A stretch of DNA of 64,000 nt from Todiramphus chloris collaris (GCA_025345505.1 JANVCC010000021.1:30058601-30122600); one strand, 5' to 3'. Shown: positions 49,036 to 61,989, counted from the first letter of the stretch. A program made the numbers and translations. Notes: generated by a model not told the origin, from the sequence alone.

Positions 49036-50049
49036 TTTGTAACCAACCTCACTCCACAGCTATTCATTCACTAATAAGTAGGCTTATTTTAGCCCTGGTC
49101 TGTGAAAAGGTATGAGAAGTGTAATCAAATACATTTTGTAAACATCAGATGTTTAATCCAGTTCTGCATATTCTGACCAGAAGGTTTTTCTACTTTGTAA
49201 ACCTTACTTAGAGACTGAAAATTGGAAAGCACAGATCAGAAAACCAACAGCAGCACAGTTCAGCCACACAGTCCATTATCTTCTAAAGGAAAGGATTTTT
49301 AATGAGATTTCCTTGACACTGGTGTTCTTCTATCACAGCCAGGACTGCTAATGTACGAGTCAGACCGAGATAATGTTGCTGCCAGCATTCTTCCTTAAAG
49401 AATGAATTTTTTGTTATGCCCCGTTAAGTATTTAACAGGTTTGCATTGTAGAGAAATCCTTACAACACAGTTCAGTTTTTCATATGAAATAAATCAGCTT
49501 TCAGATATCAAACATGATTCATTTCAATGAGCATGCATTTTTTTTCTTCCAAATGTCAATATTAATGGGAATAGAGGTGAATGAGTGGCTCTAATTGTTT
49601 TCCTTTGTTGCCCTTTAGGAAAAAAGCTCTTAGCTGTAGAGTAATACAACATAACACCTTACTTCCTTGAAGTTATAATCCTCTCAGCCCAGGCAATCAG
49701 GGTAGCTAGCATAGTTAAATGTAACACACAGAATGTTGCTTATACAAACCCAATTTTAGTTGTTGTGAGGGCAATTAGGAGTTGTGGCATGTTTAATTTA
49801 TTTAGTTATCTACAGAATTTAAGCTTTTCTATTGTTGCTTGCTAGTTCTGAAATTGAACACAGAGAATATTGTGCTGGGCATGTAACAATGAGAACTCAT
49901 GCAGAACCATCTCGAGGAAAAGAAATATTTTAATTTTGTGTAATAATGTAACCCTAGATGTGGCACAAATTCTATACTGAAGTCCATTTTAACAGAGTTT
50001 ATGAAATATTTCCACTTAATTGAGTTCAATTTAATTTCAAGAAAATTAT
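49036..50049. other. Single-copy DNA, candidate conserved block
   Basis: No gene. The stretch from about 49290 to 49800 has few homopolymers and mixed composition ('acgagtcagaccgagataatgttgctgccagc', 'gcccaggcaatcagggtagctagc') and no repeat signature, which fits conserved non-coding DNA. This is only an impression from one sequence. Confidence 0.3.
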
Positions 50050-50140
50050 AGAGTCAGCGTGGTCTGATGGTTAAAGAATTATGGTAGTATGAGGTGTTAC
50101 CAAATCCTGTTCTGCTATGCCTACATGCTAGGATGTTTGC
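50050..50140 (+). mobile_element. Probable ancient tRNA-derived SINE (MIR/CORE type)
   Basis: 'gtcagcgtggtctgatggttaaagaatta' has the layout of a tRNA-derived SINE head with an A box (about 50055-50070). It is followed about 30 bases later by a B-box-like 'ggtgttaccaaatcctg' (50093-50109) and then 'ttctgctatgcc', matching the 'ggttcgaatcccggctctgccac' order of amniote MIR/CORE-SINEs. The core and tail beyond 50140 are too decayed to follow with confidence. This is not a functional tRNA gene: there is no acceptor pairing or intact cloverleaf. Confidence 0.55.
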
Positions 50141-53100
50141 AAACACCACGACTCATTAGATGAGCTTTGTAGAGTACCTAATTTACACTAAACACATAGT
50201 AAACAACGTGTAGTCTTAGGGACAGTCACCAAGGCTTTCCTAGGTAGGTGCCATAGAATATAAAGACAAAACCAAACCAAACCAAACCTAAAAATCTTAA
50301 CAGTGTGGACTTGCTCTTTATCTCTGCTCCTCTTCCAGTAGCTCTTCATCATTTTGCTGCATAGTTTATCTACCTTACTACGAGAAAATGTCTGTTTTTC
50401 ATAACAAACTGGTAAATTAATTTTCATAGAAGCAAGAAGATTTAATTTTGAATACAAGAAGATGAGGACATGGCCCCACCTTATTAGGACAGCTTTTATC
50501 TTATATTCCTTCTAGAATTATGTGCTGTATTACAGCGATCCCCAAGAGTAAAAGCTCAAGGAGGTAGCAAAACCTTGAAAATACAGGTATGAGACAATAC
50601 AAACGGTATAACCACAGATCACATATGGTTAGGTAAGAATGAAACTTGAAGAGCTAGGTATAACTCACTTTAGAGTATAATAAGGAGGAAACCCCGTATG
50701 TAATGAATCTCTCATGTGGTGAAGCATGAAGGACAAAATATATACATTGAAGTCTGTTGCAGCTTCTACCAACATGGGAAAAAGGGAAGAAGAGAAACAC
50801 AGAAATTGCTGAAGTACTGTTTCTCTTGGATAAGGACATTATATCTGATCTGTACCACTGCTTACCTTCAGCATGTCCTCAGCAGAAAGTACCGCTCTTT
50901 CAATTCCTCTTTGTTACATTTTGCCTAAACACCAGAGATGATCAAGGGTTGGTGTTCTAACATTCTTTTACCTTGTTTTATTTAATAGTAGCTTGTGTCT
51001 ATGTTCTCTGTCTCTGAAGTTAATAGTATGTATTTCTCTTACAGCTTTTCTCCTCTGACCAAACTGACAGTCTTTAGGATTTTGAGATACTTTTTAGACA
51101 GCCTGTATTTTCCTGAATTCCTCAGCTCCCAAATTAAGTATCTATCTTTTTGTTTTGTTTTGGTTTGGTTTTTTTTTTAATTTTCATCCTGGAATTAGAT
51201 TTGAAGAAAGCATTCTGAATAATGTCGATATTTAAGTAAATTCACTCTTAAGTGATTAGATTCCTGACTACCAGACAGCTTTCCTTCCTTAGATTTATTG
51301 ATTTTCCATTTTCTTATGGGAATAGGCATTGAAACCCTTTCTTTGAGAGTTTGGCATTTCAGATCACTCTTAAAAAAAAAGGAAGGGTAGGTGACAATGC
51401 CCTCCCCCTACTTTTTTCTAGTAACCAGTATTTAGGACATTTACTTGGAAAGATTGAATTCTTTGGTTCAGTGAGTCTTACTTGATGCATAGCAAAGCAA
51501 ATTGCACAAGCGGGAATAAGAAATGCCGGTTCCAGAAATACTTGTAGACTGGTTTTTACTGTGTTTACTTGGAACATGGTCTTCTATTCCATATTGTGGA
51601 GGAGACTTGGACCTAGGTTACCATTTTGGTAAAGTATCCCAAATTTATATAGGGAAAAAGAGTAGTTTGGAATGACCAGCCTCTAGTGTTTTCATGGGGG
51701 AAAAGTCAACTCCGAGTAAGCTCTTGAGTTCAGATTTGGCACATGAGTTTGTGAACACTGATAAAATGTAACCATGAAGTTGAGCATTCAGGTTTGTCAG
51801 AACATACTTGATGAAAATGCCTAAGAGCAGGCACTTATGGGGAAACATCAATAAATATCAGTATGTTTTTCAGCTAAATAAAAGGAGACCTGTCCTTCAA
51901 CATAAGAACAAATAGCTTATTAACTTGCATCCATTCTACTAGGAGATATGTCTCTCTGTAGCAGAGAAATCTGTTTGGGACAGATCAAACAGTACAAGGT
52001 TATAGGCAAATATCTGTTCACAAATGCCTTTACTGGGCCATTCTTCATTTTCTTGGTGACAGTTTTGTTTTCCAAAATGTTTGACTCTGAAGTGAAAGGG
52101 AAATGTTCTTTGAACATTTAGAATGGGATTTTGTGATTCTGCAATTCACCTCCACTAATTTAAGATGTCTAATTTCAAGCCATTTCAGTGTCTTACTTAA
52201 AGTGCATTTCATCTATAACATTAAATCCCAAGTACTTTGACAATCTGCTCCAGGGTATCTCTATGTGGACAGCCAAAATAAACATATCCATAGTCCTTAA
52301 TCTTTGCCTGTTAGAATTGGTCTTTTGTAAAACTAAGAAAGTAACACCTCTCCATTCCACTGGGGAAAGTTGAAAAGTATTTCTGGCATCTCTTAACTTT
52401 TAAGTGCCTTCCTGTATAATCTGAACATTCTTCCAACATGGTGTTGTAATAACAGGGATAAAATGTAGCTTTTGCTACCATAATAAGGACATTGAAGTCA
52501 AACTTCTGCTGCTTGACCTCTGCCTTCTAGAGATTTATTTGTAATTTCAAAGTGCCTACAGTTCATCTCATAAGCTCAAAATAAAAAACAAAGAAGAAAT
52601 AAAAAATTGCAGAGACTTATCACAGACTTGAGTCTTTGCTCTGTGTACGTATCTCCCCAGAGAATACTTCCTGGATTTTTGAACCTGTTTTGAGCTGCTG
52701 TAAGCTTCTGCTCATTATGACATTAAATTTTTTTTTTTTTTTTTTTTTTTTTTCAGAGCTTAGAGGTAAAGCTTTGGTTGTTCTTTTTGTTTCAAACATT
52801 TGTTTCTGCATTTCCACTCAGAGTTTTTTAATTAACTGAAGGAATAATCTTGCTCTGGAACAATACCTTTTCCATATAGTTTTGATTTATTCATGTGTAT
52901 GCCTCAGACTCATCTTTTTGTGGTGGTGTATGCTGAATTACTGGCAATCCATTGAGGCTGTATCTTTTTCAAAGTTTGAGAGCATGGGGATTATTAAGAG
53001 GCTACATATTCACTGCAGCAGCAATAATGCCCCTGAATATGATAATATTTTGTGATTGTAACATGTTAGACAGGTACTTGAACACACATGACCTATCCAT

Positions 53101-53310
53101 ACCAAAAAGCCCCCATATCTACTATAATGCTACAGCTTTTCGCTCTCCCCCTGCTGAGTTTCTAATGCAAACTATCGCAGTGTGTGGTCCCTACTACTGT
53201 AAACATGAATTCCTTCTTCATTGTGACTTTTTATCTTCTACACTGATTATAATGATTCTCTGTCAGCTCAAAGCTGTCAACATGTTCCTGAAAAGACTGT
53301 TAGTTGCAGC
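50141..53310. other. AT-rich single-copy DNA
   Basis: No gene seen. Contains the T26 run at 52728-52753. Several 60-72-codon frames on both strands lack family features. Confidence 0.55.
52728..52753. repeat. T26 homopolymer
   Basis: Twenty-six T followed by CAGAGCTTAGAGG. Superficially this resembles a polypyrimidine tract plus CAG splice acceptor, but no exon-like frame with support follows. Confidence 0.95.
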
Positions 53311-53364
53311 AAAGAAAAAGAAAAAAAAAAAAAGGAAAAAAAAAAAAAAAAAAAAGAAAAAGAA
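53311..53364. repeat. A-rich low-complexity tract
   Basis: A-runs broken by single G. A 140-codon plus frame (52952-53374) runs into it and ends in poly-lysine. The frame upstream shows no domain, so I do not call it a gene. Confidence 0.93.
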
Positions 53365-53796
53365 TCTTCGATAGCTAAACAAATAATGTGTGAACAGAAT
53401 CAGGAAAAGTTCAAGCAACTTTTACTACTTAGTTTAGTGTAAATGAGTCTGTATTTATATATGTTGCTTTCTTTGCCTTTCTCTTCGTTTTTAATTAATC
53501 TGAATAATTTAACAAAGGGAGTAGTCTCTTCCCTTCCATTTCATATATTTTAGAGACATAAAGATGGGTACATCACACAGTTCATCTATTTCATCAGTTT
53601 CTGTCCTTGCCAACATCAGTTTGCATTCATTATATTCACACAGCCCAGTGTAATCTCAGAAGTGAAGCAAGTCTGCTCCCTTCTTTTAGAACATATTTTT
53701 ATATTTTTCTTTCAGAAATTATTTAAATCCATAGTATCAATTAATCATACTTATTTAACAACAGCAAAGTAGTGGTGAGAATGACACATTGTTCTT

Positions 53797-54180
53797 GGGT
53801 TTTGGTTTGTTTGTTTTTTTCCACAGGAAAGGACACTTTATTACAAGATAGAAAATAATAATGTCACTGAAGTTACTGTGTATCTCCTTCATCAGCCACA
53901 GCAGGAAGCAATACTGCATGTGGTAGTTTAAATCTTCTTCAGTGATTTGACAGCTTCCAACTGAGTAAAAGAGTCCACATGTTTAGACGGATTTAGAGGA
54001 CTTGGAGCACAGCCTTTGACTTCAAGAACCTGGAGTTGTGACACAAGCGAATCATCTCATGTGTCTTTCACACAAAACCTGTTACATTGTTGAGTTTTGC
54101 TATAACCGTGTGCCATGAGAAAGAAGCAACCATGTTGCTTTTTATGAGACAAAAGCAGTGTCGTCATTATCTAAAATAAA
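53797..54180 (-). pseudogene. Possible poly(A)-tailed retrocopy, source gene unknown
   Basis: Read on the minus strand, a TAATAAAG polyadenylation signal (complement at about 53837-53844) is followed by about 16 bases ending CCTGTGG and then an A-rich tract (complement 53797-53820). That is the arrangement of a messenger 3' end. Upstream, a frame interrupted by one TGA includes residues 'GCAPSPLNPSKHVDSF' and 'QLEAVKSLKKI' before a TAA. I do not recognise the protein and found no target-site duplication. The alternative is a plus-strand splice acceptor: the tract 'gtttgtttttttccacag' at 53809-53826 fits one. Confidence 0.25.
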
Positions 54181-55516
54181 AGGAATTTCAGGGAATGCAA
54201 GCATGGGCAATCTTAAATTAATGTTAATTTCTCTACCAAAGTTAATGAGAAAAAGTAAGCAATGGTAGTGTTTCTACTACAAACCCACATCATTCATCTA
54301 TGAAAAGCTCTTGACCTACTGTCGACTCTAGAACCGAAAGTACCCATATACTAATATTTCCCATGCTTCAATACAAAGAGGTAAAGAAAGGGTTATGTTG
54401 TTCTAGTAGCAGTTATTGTCTACTTTCATTAATTACAGCAGGGATGGGAAGCAGACAGCTTATCCACTGTTAACTGAAATAAGCAAGAGATCAATAGGAC
54501 TGTTAATTGCCCACATAGAAACAAATGCCCTGGATGCCTTCCCATAAGGTGCCAGCTGAAGACAATTTTTGTATTCCTGCTTTCTTCACACTAATCATAC
54601 TCATAGGCAAAGCAATCAGAGGACTGGTGTTCAATAGCATACATTTAATGTTGCTCAGTGATAATCAGGGCCTTCAGATACAATGCTAATAGTAATGTCA
54701 AGCACTATTTTCAGATTTATGTGAAATGATTGAAATGCTATTTGCTGTCATTTTTGTACAAGGCTCATCCAGTTGTTTATGTAGTATGTCGATATTGATT
54801 CTACATAGTAAAGTGATTAGAGCAGGGGCCCACTGGCTAGTACATCTAACATCTCCAGTGCCAGCAGGAAGTGAATTATGCCAAGTGTTATTGGCAGTAT
54901 GCCAAGCCATCCAGTAGACAGTTCATTTTTGCTATGATAGCTTGCTTTGTACTGTTGTAGTTTGTTTGTTTGTTTGTTGTTTTTTTAAATCACTTATGTT
55001 TCTCCTCAGTATTTTTTCCCCTTTACCTAGCACAGCATGCCAGAAAAACTGAGGCAGATAAAACTCTTTTTGAAGGCTCTTTCTCAATGAGGAAAAGATA
55101 CATCTAGTAAAGATACCACTCTAGAGTCATTAGATGCTGTTATATGTGATTGGTGTTGTGTCATTTAGCAAAGCATTGCTCAGTGGGTGCAGCAGCTGGT
55201 ATATATGATTTTCTATACCACCTGCAAAAATATCCCATACCATATAATCAACCACCTGGATAAAAAAGAAGGGTAGGAAAACACTGTTTATTATGTAGCA
55301 GCACCCATATTTTCCCTAAACTTGTGAGTACATAAACAGACTTTGATAGTACAAACATGTGTGCAGGATAAGGTTTGTTAAAGCTTTTCTGTTCAATAAA
55401 GCATATACTGCCTGCTGTTCAGACAGTATTGAACAGATTTGCCTTATTTCTAATGAAGGTGTTTGGGCAATTTTCTGGCACAAATGAAGTAAAATTATGT
55501 ATTTAAAATGTTCATT

Positions 55517-55592
55517 AAAACAAACAAACAAACAAAAAAAGCACAAAAAAAAAACCCCAAAAAACCACCAACCCAAAAAAAACCCCCTTTTA
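55517..55592. repeat. A/C-rich low-complexity tract
   Basis: (AAAC)n passing into irregular A-runs with ACCCC and CCACC blocks. Probably degenerate slippage sequence. Confidence 0.88.
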
Positions 55593-56664
55593 ACCAGCTA
55601 TCACCATTTTTCTGTAACAGATTGGAAAGTACAAAACATACAAATGGAACATCGGTGATAAATTGGTATCATTAGTACTGTCGGGATTACTCATTTGCTT
55701 AGAAAGATCCTGTCCAGTGGCAACATTTCAAACAACTGTTTTAACAACTTCTGATTAACAAGCTGCCCTCTAACATTCACAAGAGACATCTTGGATTATC
55801 ATTGCTCAGCCAGCTCCCTCCCCACAGTTCCCACTACTATTACATTCATTGTGACCACTGTGAATCATTTCCACAAAGCTATAGCGGCTTAGTCCTGCTG
55901 AAAATCTGGCACTTGATCTTCATCATCAAATCCAACACACCTTTTCATTGCCTAAGTAACAGTACTCTTTGTGTGGGTACCCACCTCTTCACTCTGTTAT
56001 ATCAGTATTTAACAGATGCAGGGAAAGATGTAGAAATGGAGCTATTCTTTTTATCCTGAAAAATTTCATTTTTATTTTGGTAAATGTGGTACCACCTAAT
56101 CTTTAAAGCAGTAAAAGAAATCTAAAATTTCATATGTACCAACAAATGATGTAAGTAAATGTTGCAGTCTAACAGGCTAAAAAAAATGGACAAACTAATG
56201 AGCACAAGCAGAGAAGGAGTATCCTAAAAGACCAAGGATTAATATAGATTCTGTAACATTTTGGCCTTGTGGTTAAGTTCTTAATCTGCAATTTATTTCT
56301 TTGCAATTTATTATGGGTTAGACCTGCATTAACTGGATCTACACAAAATTGCAATTGAAAAGTTAAAGGTCTTATATGCGAAACTAGAATATTTTATCAA
56401 GTAATATCCTTCAATTCAAGCATTGTGTGGACTCATTTAGGTATCTGAGCTAGCCATAAACAATCTTCTTGAAGACTTTGAAATAGATTTTATCTGACTG
56501 CTTTAGGATTTTATGCATCTGTGCTAAATGACTGATTCATTAGGAATCTAAATTTAGTCATATGTTACTGTCCAGATGAGGCTAAGTGGACCACATCGGA
56601 AGGATTCTGGTGATGTTAGTTATTTGCTGCAAACATTTGAAAATGTGTTGTTGCTTTTATTTAC

Positions 56665-56688
56665 TTTTTTTTTTTTTTTTTTTTTTTT
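56665..56688. repeat. T24 homopolymer
   Basis: Uninterrupted run of 24 T in unique sequence. Confidence 0.95.
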
Positions 56689-59335
56689 GTGACCAATTTC
56701 TCAGTATCCTTTGCAACTGCTGTTTTGGAGGCAATATAATTTACAGAGACAGTAAAATAATGAAGTATCTTTTTAAGTAAACTACTTTTTTTCTACATTT
56801 TTGCTACTGTGATAGTTACATTTGGGTTTCATTTACAATAATTGCTGTTCTGTTAGAGTAAATAAATTAATTTAAATATAAGAAATAAATGACAAAGTAT
56901 AGAAGGGTACAAAGTCATTCACCCTCAGGTTACTAATTCACATCTGACCAAGTTAAGTCAGATTTTTTGCCATCTGTTGCATATTTGAAATCCTACACAA
57001 AATAAGCTGACAGTCTCAGTTATGGTTCTGATGGGTCAGCAAGGTGACACCAACAGAGTGTTTTGTCTGTAAAGGAAAATAATCTCTGAAAAAAGAGGAA
57101 AAAAACTTCTACTAAGACAAGTTTGATTAGATGAAGAAAAAAAATTAAACTCAGAGGAAAAGCAGGAACACAAAAACCACAAACTGAAATAGAGATAAAG
57201 GTTTTGATGGAGACAAATAGCATTATCAAGTCTATTCCTTTAGTAGTATTTTATTAGAACAATATACTTGTATGGGGTAGAAACCTTCATGAAACAAAGA
57301 AGTGGGAAAACACTGTACATAGAATGTGATGGAGAAAAAAAAAAAAAAAAGATACTTACTGTCATCCTGCCCCTCAGAATAATAACACATTCTTTTATGT
57401 GTAATGGTTTTATGTGCCTGATTTGAGAGAGCTTTAAAAGTGTGCTTTTCTGAAAGCTCTTGTTTAGCAGTCAGTGTAGAATGAAGCTCAGATATTCATA
57501 CATTTAGGAATGTAGAATAAGATCTGCCACAGCAGATCAATTAATAGAAGCAAAACAAAACAGGCACAAAAACAAAACCACGAAAAAAAGAACCCTGACT
57601 AGAAAACCTTGCTTATCACTAGCCTTATATATACTATTGTGTAACTACAATGAGAGGTTGATTTTTCAGGGTTGTCAGCTCAATATCTTACCCCAGTGAA
57701 AAAATAATCTCTTTAGGAATTTAAAAAAATAAAACAAAATGAATAGTGCTAAAACACTAATTAAGTCTGTTTTCCAATTATGTTAATGAAACTACAAAGA
57801 AAATGCAAATCTAGAAGTCTCCAGAAATTCTAACAGTTGTGGTGTAGCACCATGACTGGTAGTCCCACAGCAATACTTTCACTGCCCCCCCAGAGAATAC
57901 CATGTTAGTGGTTCACAAATGTGCATTAAATTAATCTGTTTGATCAGTAAGTGTTTTCTATTTTTTGTCGAACAGGGATTTATTTTCATCTCTATTCCAT
58001 GGGATTCAAAAATTGTGAAGTAACACTGCCATTTGAGTCATAAAAGTTAAGTGAGTAAAAATCTGTCACTGTTTGCAACATTAATATCATTCTTCAAGCC
58101 TCGTGATATCAGCCAGCAAGATTCTCTTCATTTTAAGTAAGATATAAGTACACTTATAAGTAGTGCTATTTCAGCCCACTAGAAGTCTAAGAGGTCCCAC
58201 TACAGCAGTATAACAGTCACAAGACTCGTGATGCAGCACTTTAGGAGCGCTTTGCCTGCCTAATCATATTATAAACATATTCATAGTAGTCCCATGGAAG
58301 TCCAAGACTGCTTTTGTAGTAGGGTACTTATGCAGTACAAATGAAGCTCACTTTGTCACTAAGGAGAGACTTTTTAACATTTTCTTTGGCACATGGGACT
58401 CCTGTTACTACAAGTTTTCCATTATGTTTTTCCATACACAAACACCAGCCATATACTTTGTCAGATTGACCTTTGTTTGATATTAATTGAACAACAAAAC
58501 AAGCAAGAACAAAGACAAGCATCGGTGAGAAAGCATGTAAGTGTGTATGTCTTTGTACTGAACTAAACATGAGCAAAAATAAACTACCAGCAAATCTAAG
58601 TAGAAAGGGAATATTATTTCCATGTAAAAGTGAAGAGAAAAAACAGATAATTTCTTATCCACATTGTAAATGCCTCAGTTGAACTCTGGTTACATTTATT
58701 TTAATGGCTGTCTGCAGCTATGTTAGACCTGACTTTTCTTTATTCATTTACAGGCTCAAGAGCTCAATTTCTCTAAGGAAATAAGTTTGTTTTGAATAGA
58801 CAGAAGGAAATGATGTATAAGGGCCAAGAGTCCTTTTCTCCTTGTGTCATTTCATCCCTTTACCCTTAAAAGTAATATAAAACTTGAGTTTAAATAGTCT
58901 TGGGTGTGAGAGATACAGGAAGGCCTCACTGGGATACTCAAAAGTACATCAGGATATTAAATGCTGAAATTCTGTTGGTACAGGTCTCCTTTAAACATCC
59001 AGCCTCCCAAGTACTTTAAAAAAGCTATTAATTACTTCTTTAGGTACTTGACATGATGAAAAGGACGCTCTTAGTTTTTCAAGTGAGCTCTCTCAAACTC
59101 TAATTCCTGTTAAATCTATAGTGTGATTAAAGCTTCGTTGCTACCTTTTGTAGAAGTAGTGGTTAGCTGTTGGATACTTCTCATGAATCCTTTGTTAACT
59201 ATGGATTACATACTGCCCATTGATTACTACCCTGAGCACTGGTACTGGTTATATTTCAGGACATGTCCTGAAATGCCATTGAGCTGTCATATGTTTTGAA
59301 ACTTTCAGATTTTTAAAATATTTTTCACATCTGTA

Positions 59336-59425
59336 ATGTATATATATAGTATAAATATATTTTATACATATATATACAGAATATATATAAATATATACAT
59401 ATATCTAAGTATACATTGTATATGG
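59336..59425. repeat. TATA-rich low-complexity tract
   Basis: About 90 bases of TATATA/TACATA steps with occasional AGT, rich in short palindromes. A cruciform-prone AT tract with no element attached. Confidence 0.9.
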
Positions 59426-59474
59426 CATGTGTGTATTACTAAGAATAACAAAACATAGCTGTCCACTAACTATA

Positions 59475-59518
59475 ACAAAAAAAACAAAAACAAAAACAAA
59501 AACAAAAACAAAAAAAAG
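59475..59518. repeat. (CAAAAA)n microsatellite
   Basis: Five clean CAAAAA hexamer-type units flanked by longer A-runs. Confidence 0.95.
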
Positions 59519-60789
59519 GAATACAAAATCTAATACACTAGTAATTTATTTCCAAGTGTTATGAATTTCAAAGGTTGGGTATAGATACTTGCTTAAAACC
59601 CAAGGTTCTTTAAAGTTTCTCATGGAAGGGATATGCTGGTCAATCTTTTCTATTTTTTTGCTCAGCTTCTTTTTTCAAGCCTTTCAGTGCTTGAATTCTG
59701 TAAAAACAGGTATTTATTCTTCAGATCATGTTGCTAAGGAAGATAGCAGAGACACATTTCAATTTTATCTTCTGATTCCTCTTTTAATTTCCCATTCGAG
59801 TAACCAAACCGGGGACCATTTGTTTTGAACATGTACTCCAGCATGAAAATCACTGTAGTTTTCAAATTCAGTAATTCAAGTGGGAAAATGGACATGTCTT
59901 CACATGAGAGTAGCTGCAGATTCTTCACAGTACCTCCTACATTGAAAGTATAAAAGTCAATGTTGTTTTTTTTTTTAAGATCAGCACTTAATAAGTCCTT
60001 CTATGGTGTCTATCTACTACATAATTCCTTTCTAGCAGTATGGTGATTTCTTCTTAGGTGCTAGAAATCTGAAGATGGGATAGGAAAGTAGGAGTTAGAA
60101 TGATTTAGTTTTATGAGTGCTTTTTCAATGGCTTCTATTATATGCATATATCACAGTAAAAAAATTCTGGAATACTTACTGGTTGTTGTCATATGATGAT
60201 TCTTTTCAATATGCAGTAATGTGAAGTTATCATAGTGTGCATTCTTTCAGTACTTGAAAGTATTCTTGTGGGAGTGTCACATTGTGACTAGATAAAGCTT
60301 GAAAGAATCGTAGAAGTTACAAAAGGAAAAGGCATACTGTTTACTCCCACTTTCCTGCACAGACTTTATGTAGACAGCCCATCTGGATTCCCTCTCTTCT
60401 CCACATAGATTTTATACTAACATTTTTTTCCTTTTCTTTATTTTTCCAGTATTGCCATTAAATCCCTCTGAATTGAAGGTCAAAAGGATAACTGATACAA
60501 TGCATCAGAATCAATGACCATGCAAGCAAGACCATGGTTCAGAAAAAAGATGTATAGGGAAAGAGTGTGGGAAAGAAGCTATCCAGTGATTTTTCCTTAA
60601 CATACCACCAGGGCTTTTGGAAGTCATCACTTAGGGGCTCCCAAAACCAGCAGCAATGCAGAACCATGAATGGTCTAATTCCTATGATTTTGTCCAGTCT
60701 CTGTCTGAAGTAGGTCTCCATTTTGCTTCCTGTATTTCCAGTGGTTCACACATGGCCACACGCTTGTTAACTCACTCATTAGCTGTGCT

Positions 60790-60875
60790 ATAGAATCATA
60801 GTATCATAGACTACCTAAGATGGAAAAGAGCCATAAGGATCATTCAACCCAACTCTCTACTACTCTGCTATGTCA
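60790..60875 (-). mobile_element. CR1 LINE 3' scrap
   Basis: AGAATCATAGTATCATAG (60792-60809), two octamers with one mutated, then 'gatggaaaagagccataaggatcattcaacccaactc', the decayed CR1 3' UTR. Homology fades by about 60875. About 1.1 kb of unique DNA separates it from the larger CR1 at 61990. Confidence 0.85.
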
Positions 60876-61989
60876 AAAAGAAGAAGTGAAACTATTCAGA
60901 AAATTGTTTTTATACCATATCTCTAGGAGTCATGACCTAGGATGTGCCTGGAAAGCATGGCAAGTATTTGAAGGTACAAGTTCTATTCAGATAGCATTGA
61001 AGGACTATTTCAGATGCTGGGAGGCAAGCCCTATCCAGACTTTGACATACTACCTCTAATATTTCCTGGAGTGTTCTCAGAGCCTTGTACAGGTTTGCTT
61101 TGAAAGGGACTAGTTCATTCATTAAAGAAGGAAGAGACCAGTAATAAAATAATGTGCATGACATGTAGAAGATAAGGGGTTCTGTAGGCTGCAATGAAAA
61201 ATGGGTGTAAGTGATTTGCGTACACCAATGCAGCCCATTTTGTGTATCACTGTATCGTGATACTTCTCAAAGCATGATAAAACAGCCTTGAATTACTCAA
61301 GATAAATACATACCATGTGTTTATATGGTACCGTAATATAATTTTCTTTTTTTTAATCTGAATTCTTTTTTTCTCATAGTTACTAAAATTCTGTTTACTT
61401 CATCATCATGCTAATGGAGCAACAGGTATCTGTTCACAGAGGAAGCCAGAATCTCTTTTCTCAGTGCAGTAATACCTAATCTGAGTCCATTTGTATGTTT
61501 GCACAGTCAGGATTCAGTAGCACTTGCCAATGTGGTGTATCTCCTGCTATTTTATTGCCCATTAACTTTTCACTTGTGTTTTACCAGAGAGAGTTCTGGA
61601 AAATATTGTTTATTTTGTAAATTTGTCATCTCACTATTCATATGCTTCTCCATTGGTGACTTTTGTGAAAATCAACAACATATTGCTACCTTTTAATCAT
61701 GTAATAATCAAAGACAAACTACCTCTATCTTTTAATCATGTAATAATCAAAGACATGTTTACTTCTGTGTCAGTTTAATTTCTTCAAGAAACTTTTGTGA
61801 GTAGCTTTTCAAAAAGTTTTGGAAATTCAAGTACATTATATTAATTGGTGTACCCTTAGACAATTGATGATTCATGGGGTCTTGTAGCTCAAAATTCTCC
61901 TCCACAGAGGAGGTCCAAGAGAAAATGGCAGTATGGGGATCTCAGATAATACCTGCTGAGATGATCTCATGCCTCTTACAGGGGCTATC
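60876..61989. other. Single-copy spacer with a 39-bp duplication
   Basis: No gene. The only structure seen is the direct duplication at 61686-61755, listed separately. Confidence 0.6.
61686..61755. repeat. Direct repeat, 39-bp period, two copies
   Basis: CTACCTTTTAATCATGTAAT... at 61686-61716 recurs at 61725-61755 (CTATCTTTTAATCATG...) with one mismatch over 31 bases, separated by 8 bases. The near-identity suggests a recent tandem duplication. Confidence 0.9.

Larger units (their letters stand above)
54181..60789. other. AT-rich single-copy DNA with low-complexity patches
   Basis: No gene seen. It includes (TTTG)n at about 54958-54978, A/C-rich low complexity at about 55517-55592, T24 at 56665-56688, A16 at 57335-57350, a TATA-rich tract at 59336-59425 and (CAAAAA)n at 59475-59518. 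An 82-codon minus frame (58328-58576) has a hydrophobic start and several cysteines but no further support. Confidence 0.55.

Noticed and set aside
50050-50125. Functional tRNA gene
   Set aside because: A- and B-box-like segments are present, but no acceptor stem pairing or intact cloverleaf can be drawn. It fits an ancient SINE head better.
52728-52760. T26 followed by CAG as a splice acceptor
   Set aside because: No plausible exon follows. A T-homopolymer next to CAG is expected by chance.
52952-53374. 140-codon plus-strand frame ending in poly-lysine
   Set aside because: The lysine tail comes from an A-rich tract, and the upstream part matches no domain and has no splice or start context that convinces.
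58328-58576. 82-codon frame with a hydrophobic N-terminal stretch and several cysteines, like a small secreted peptide
   Set aside because: No cysteine pattern of a known family, no exon structure, and AT-rich surroundings. Chance is likelier.
60300-60340. 'gaatcgtagaagttac' as another CR1 3' end
   Set aside because: Only the octamer-like bases match. The CR1 3' UTR does not follow.
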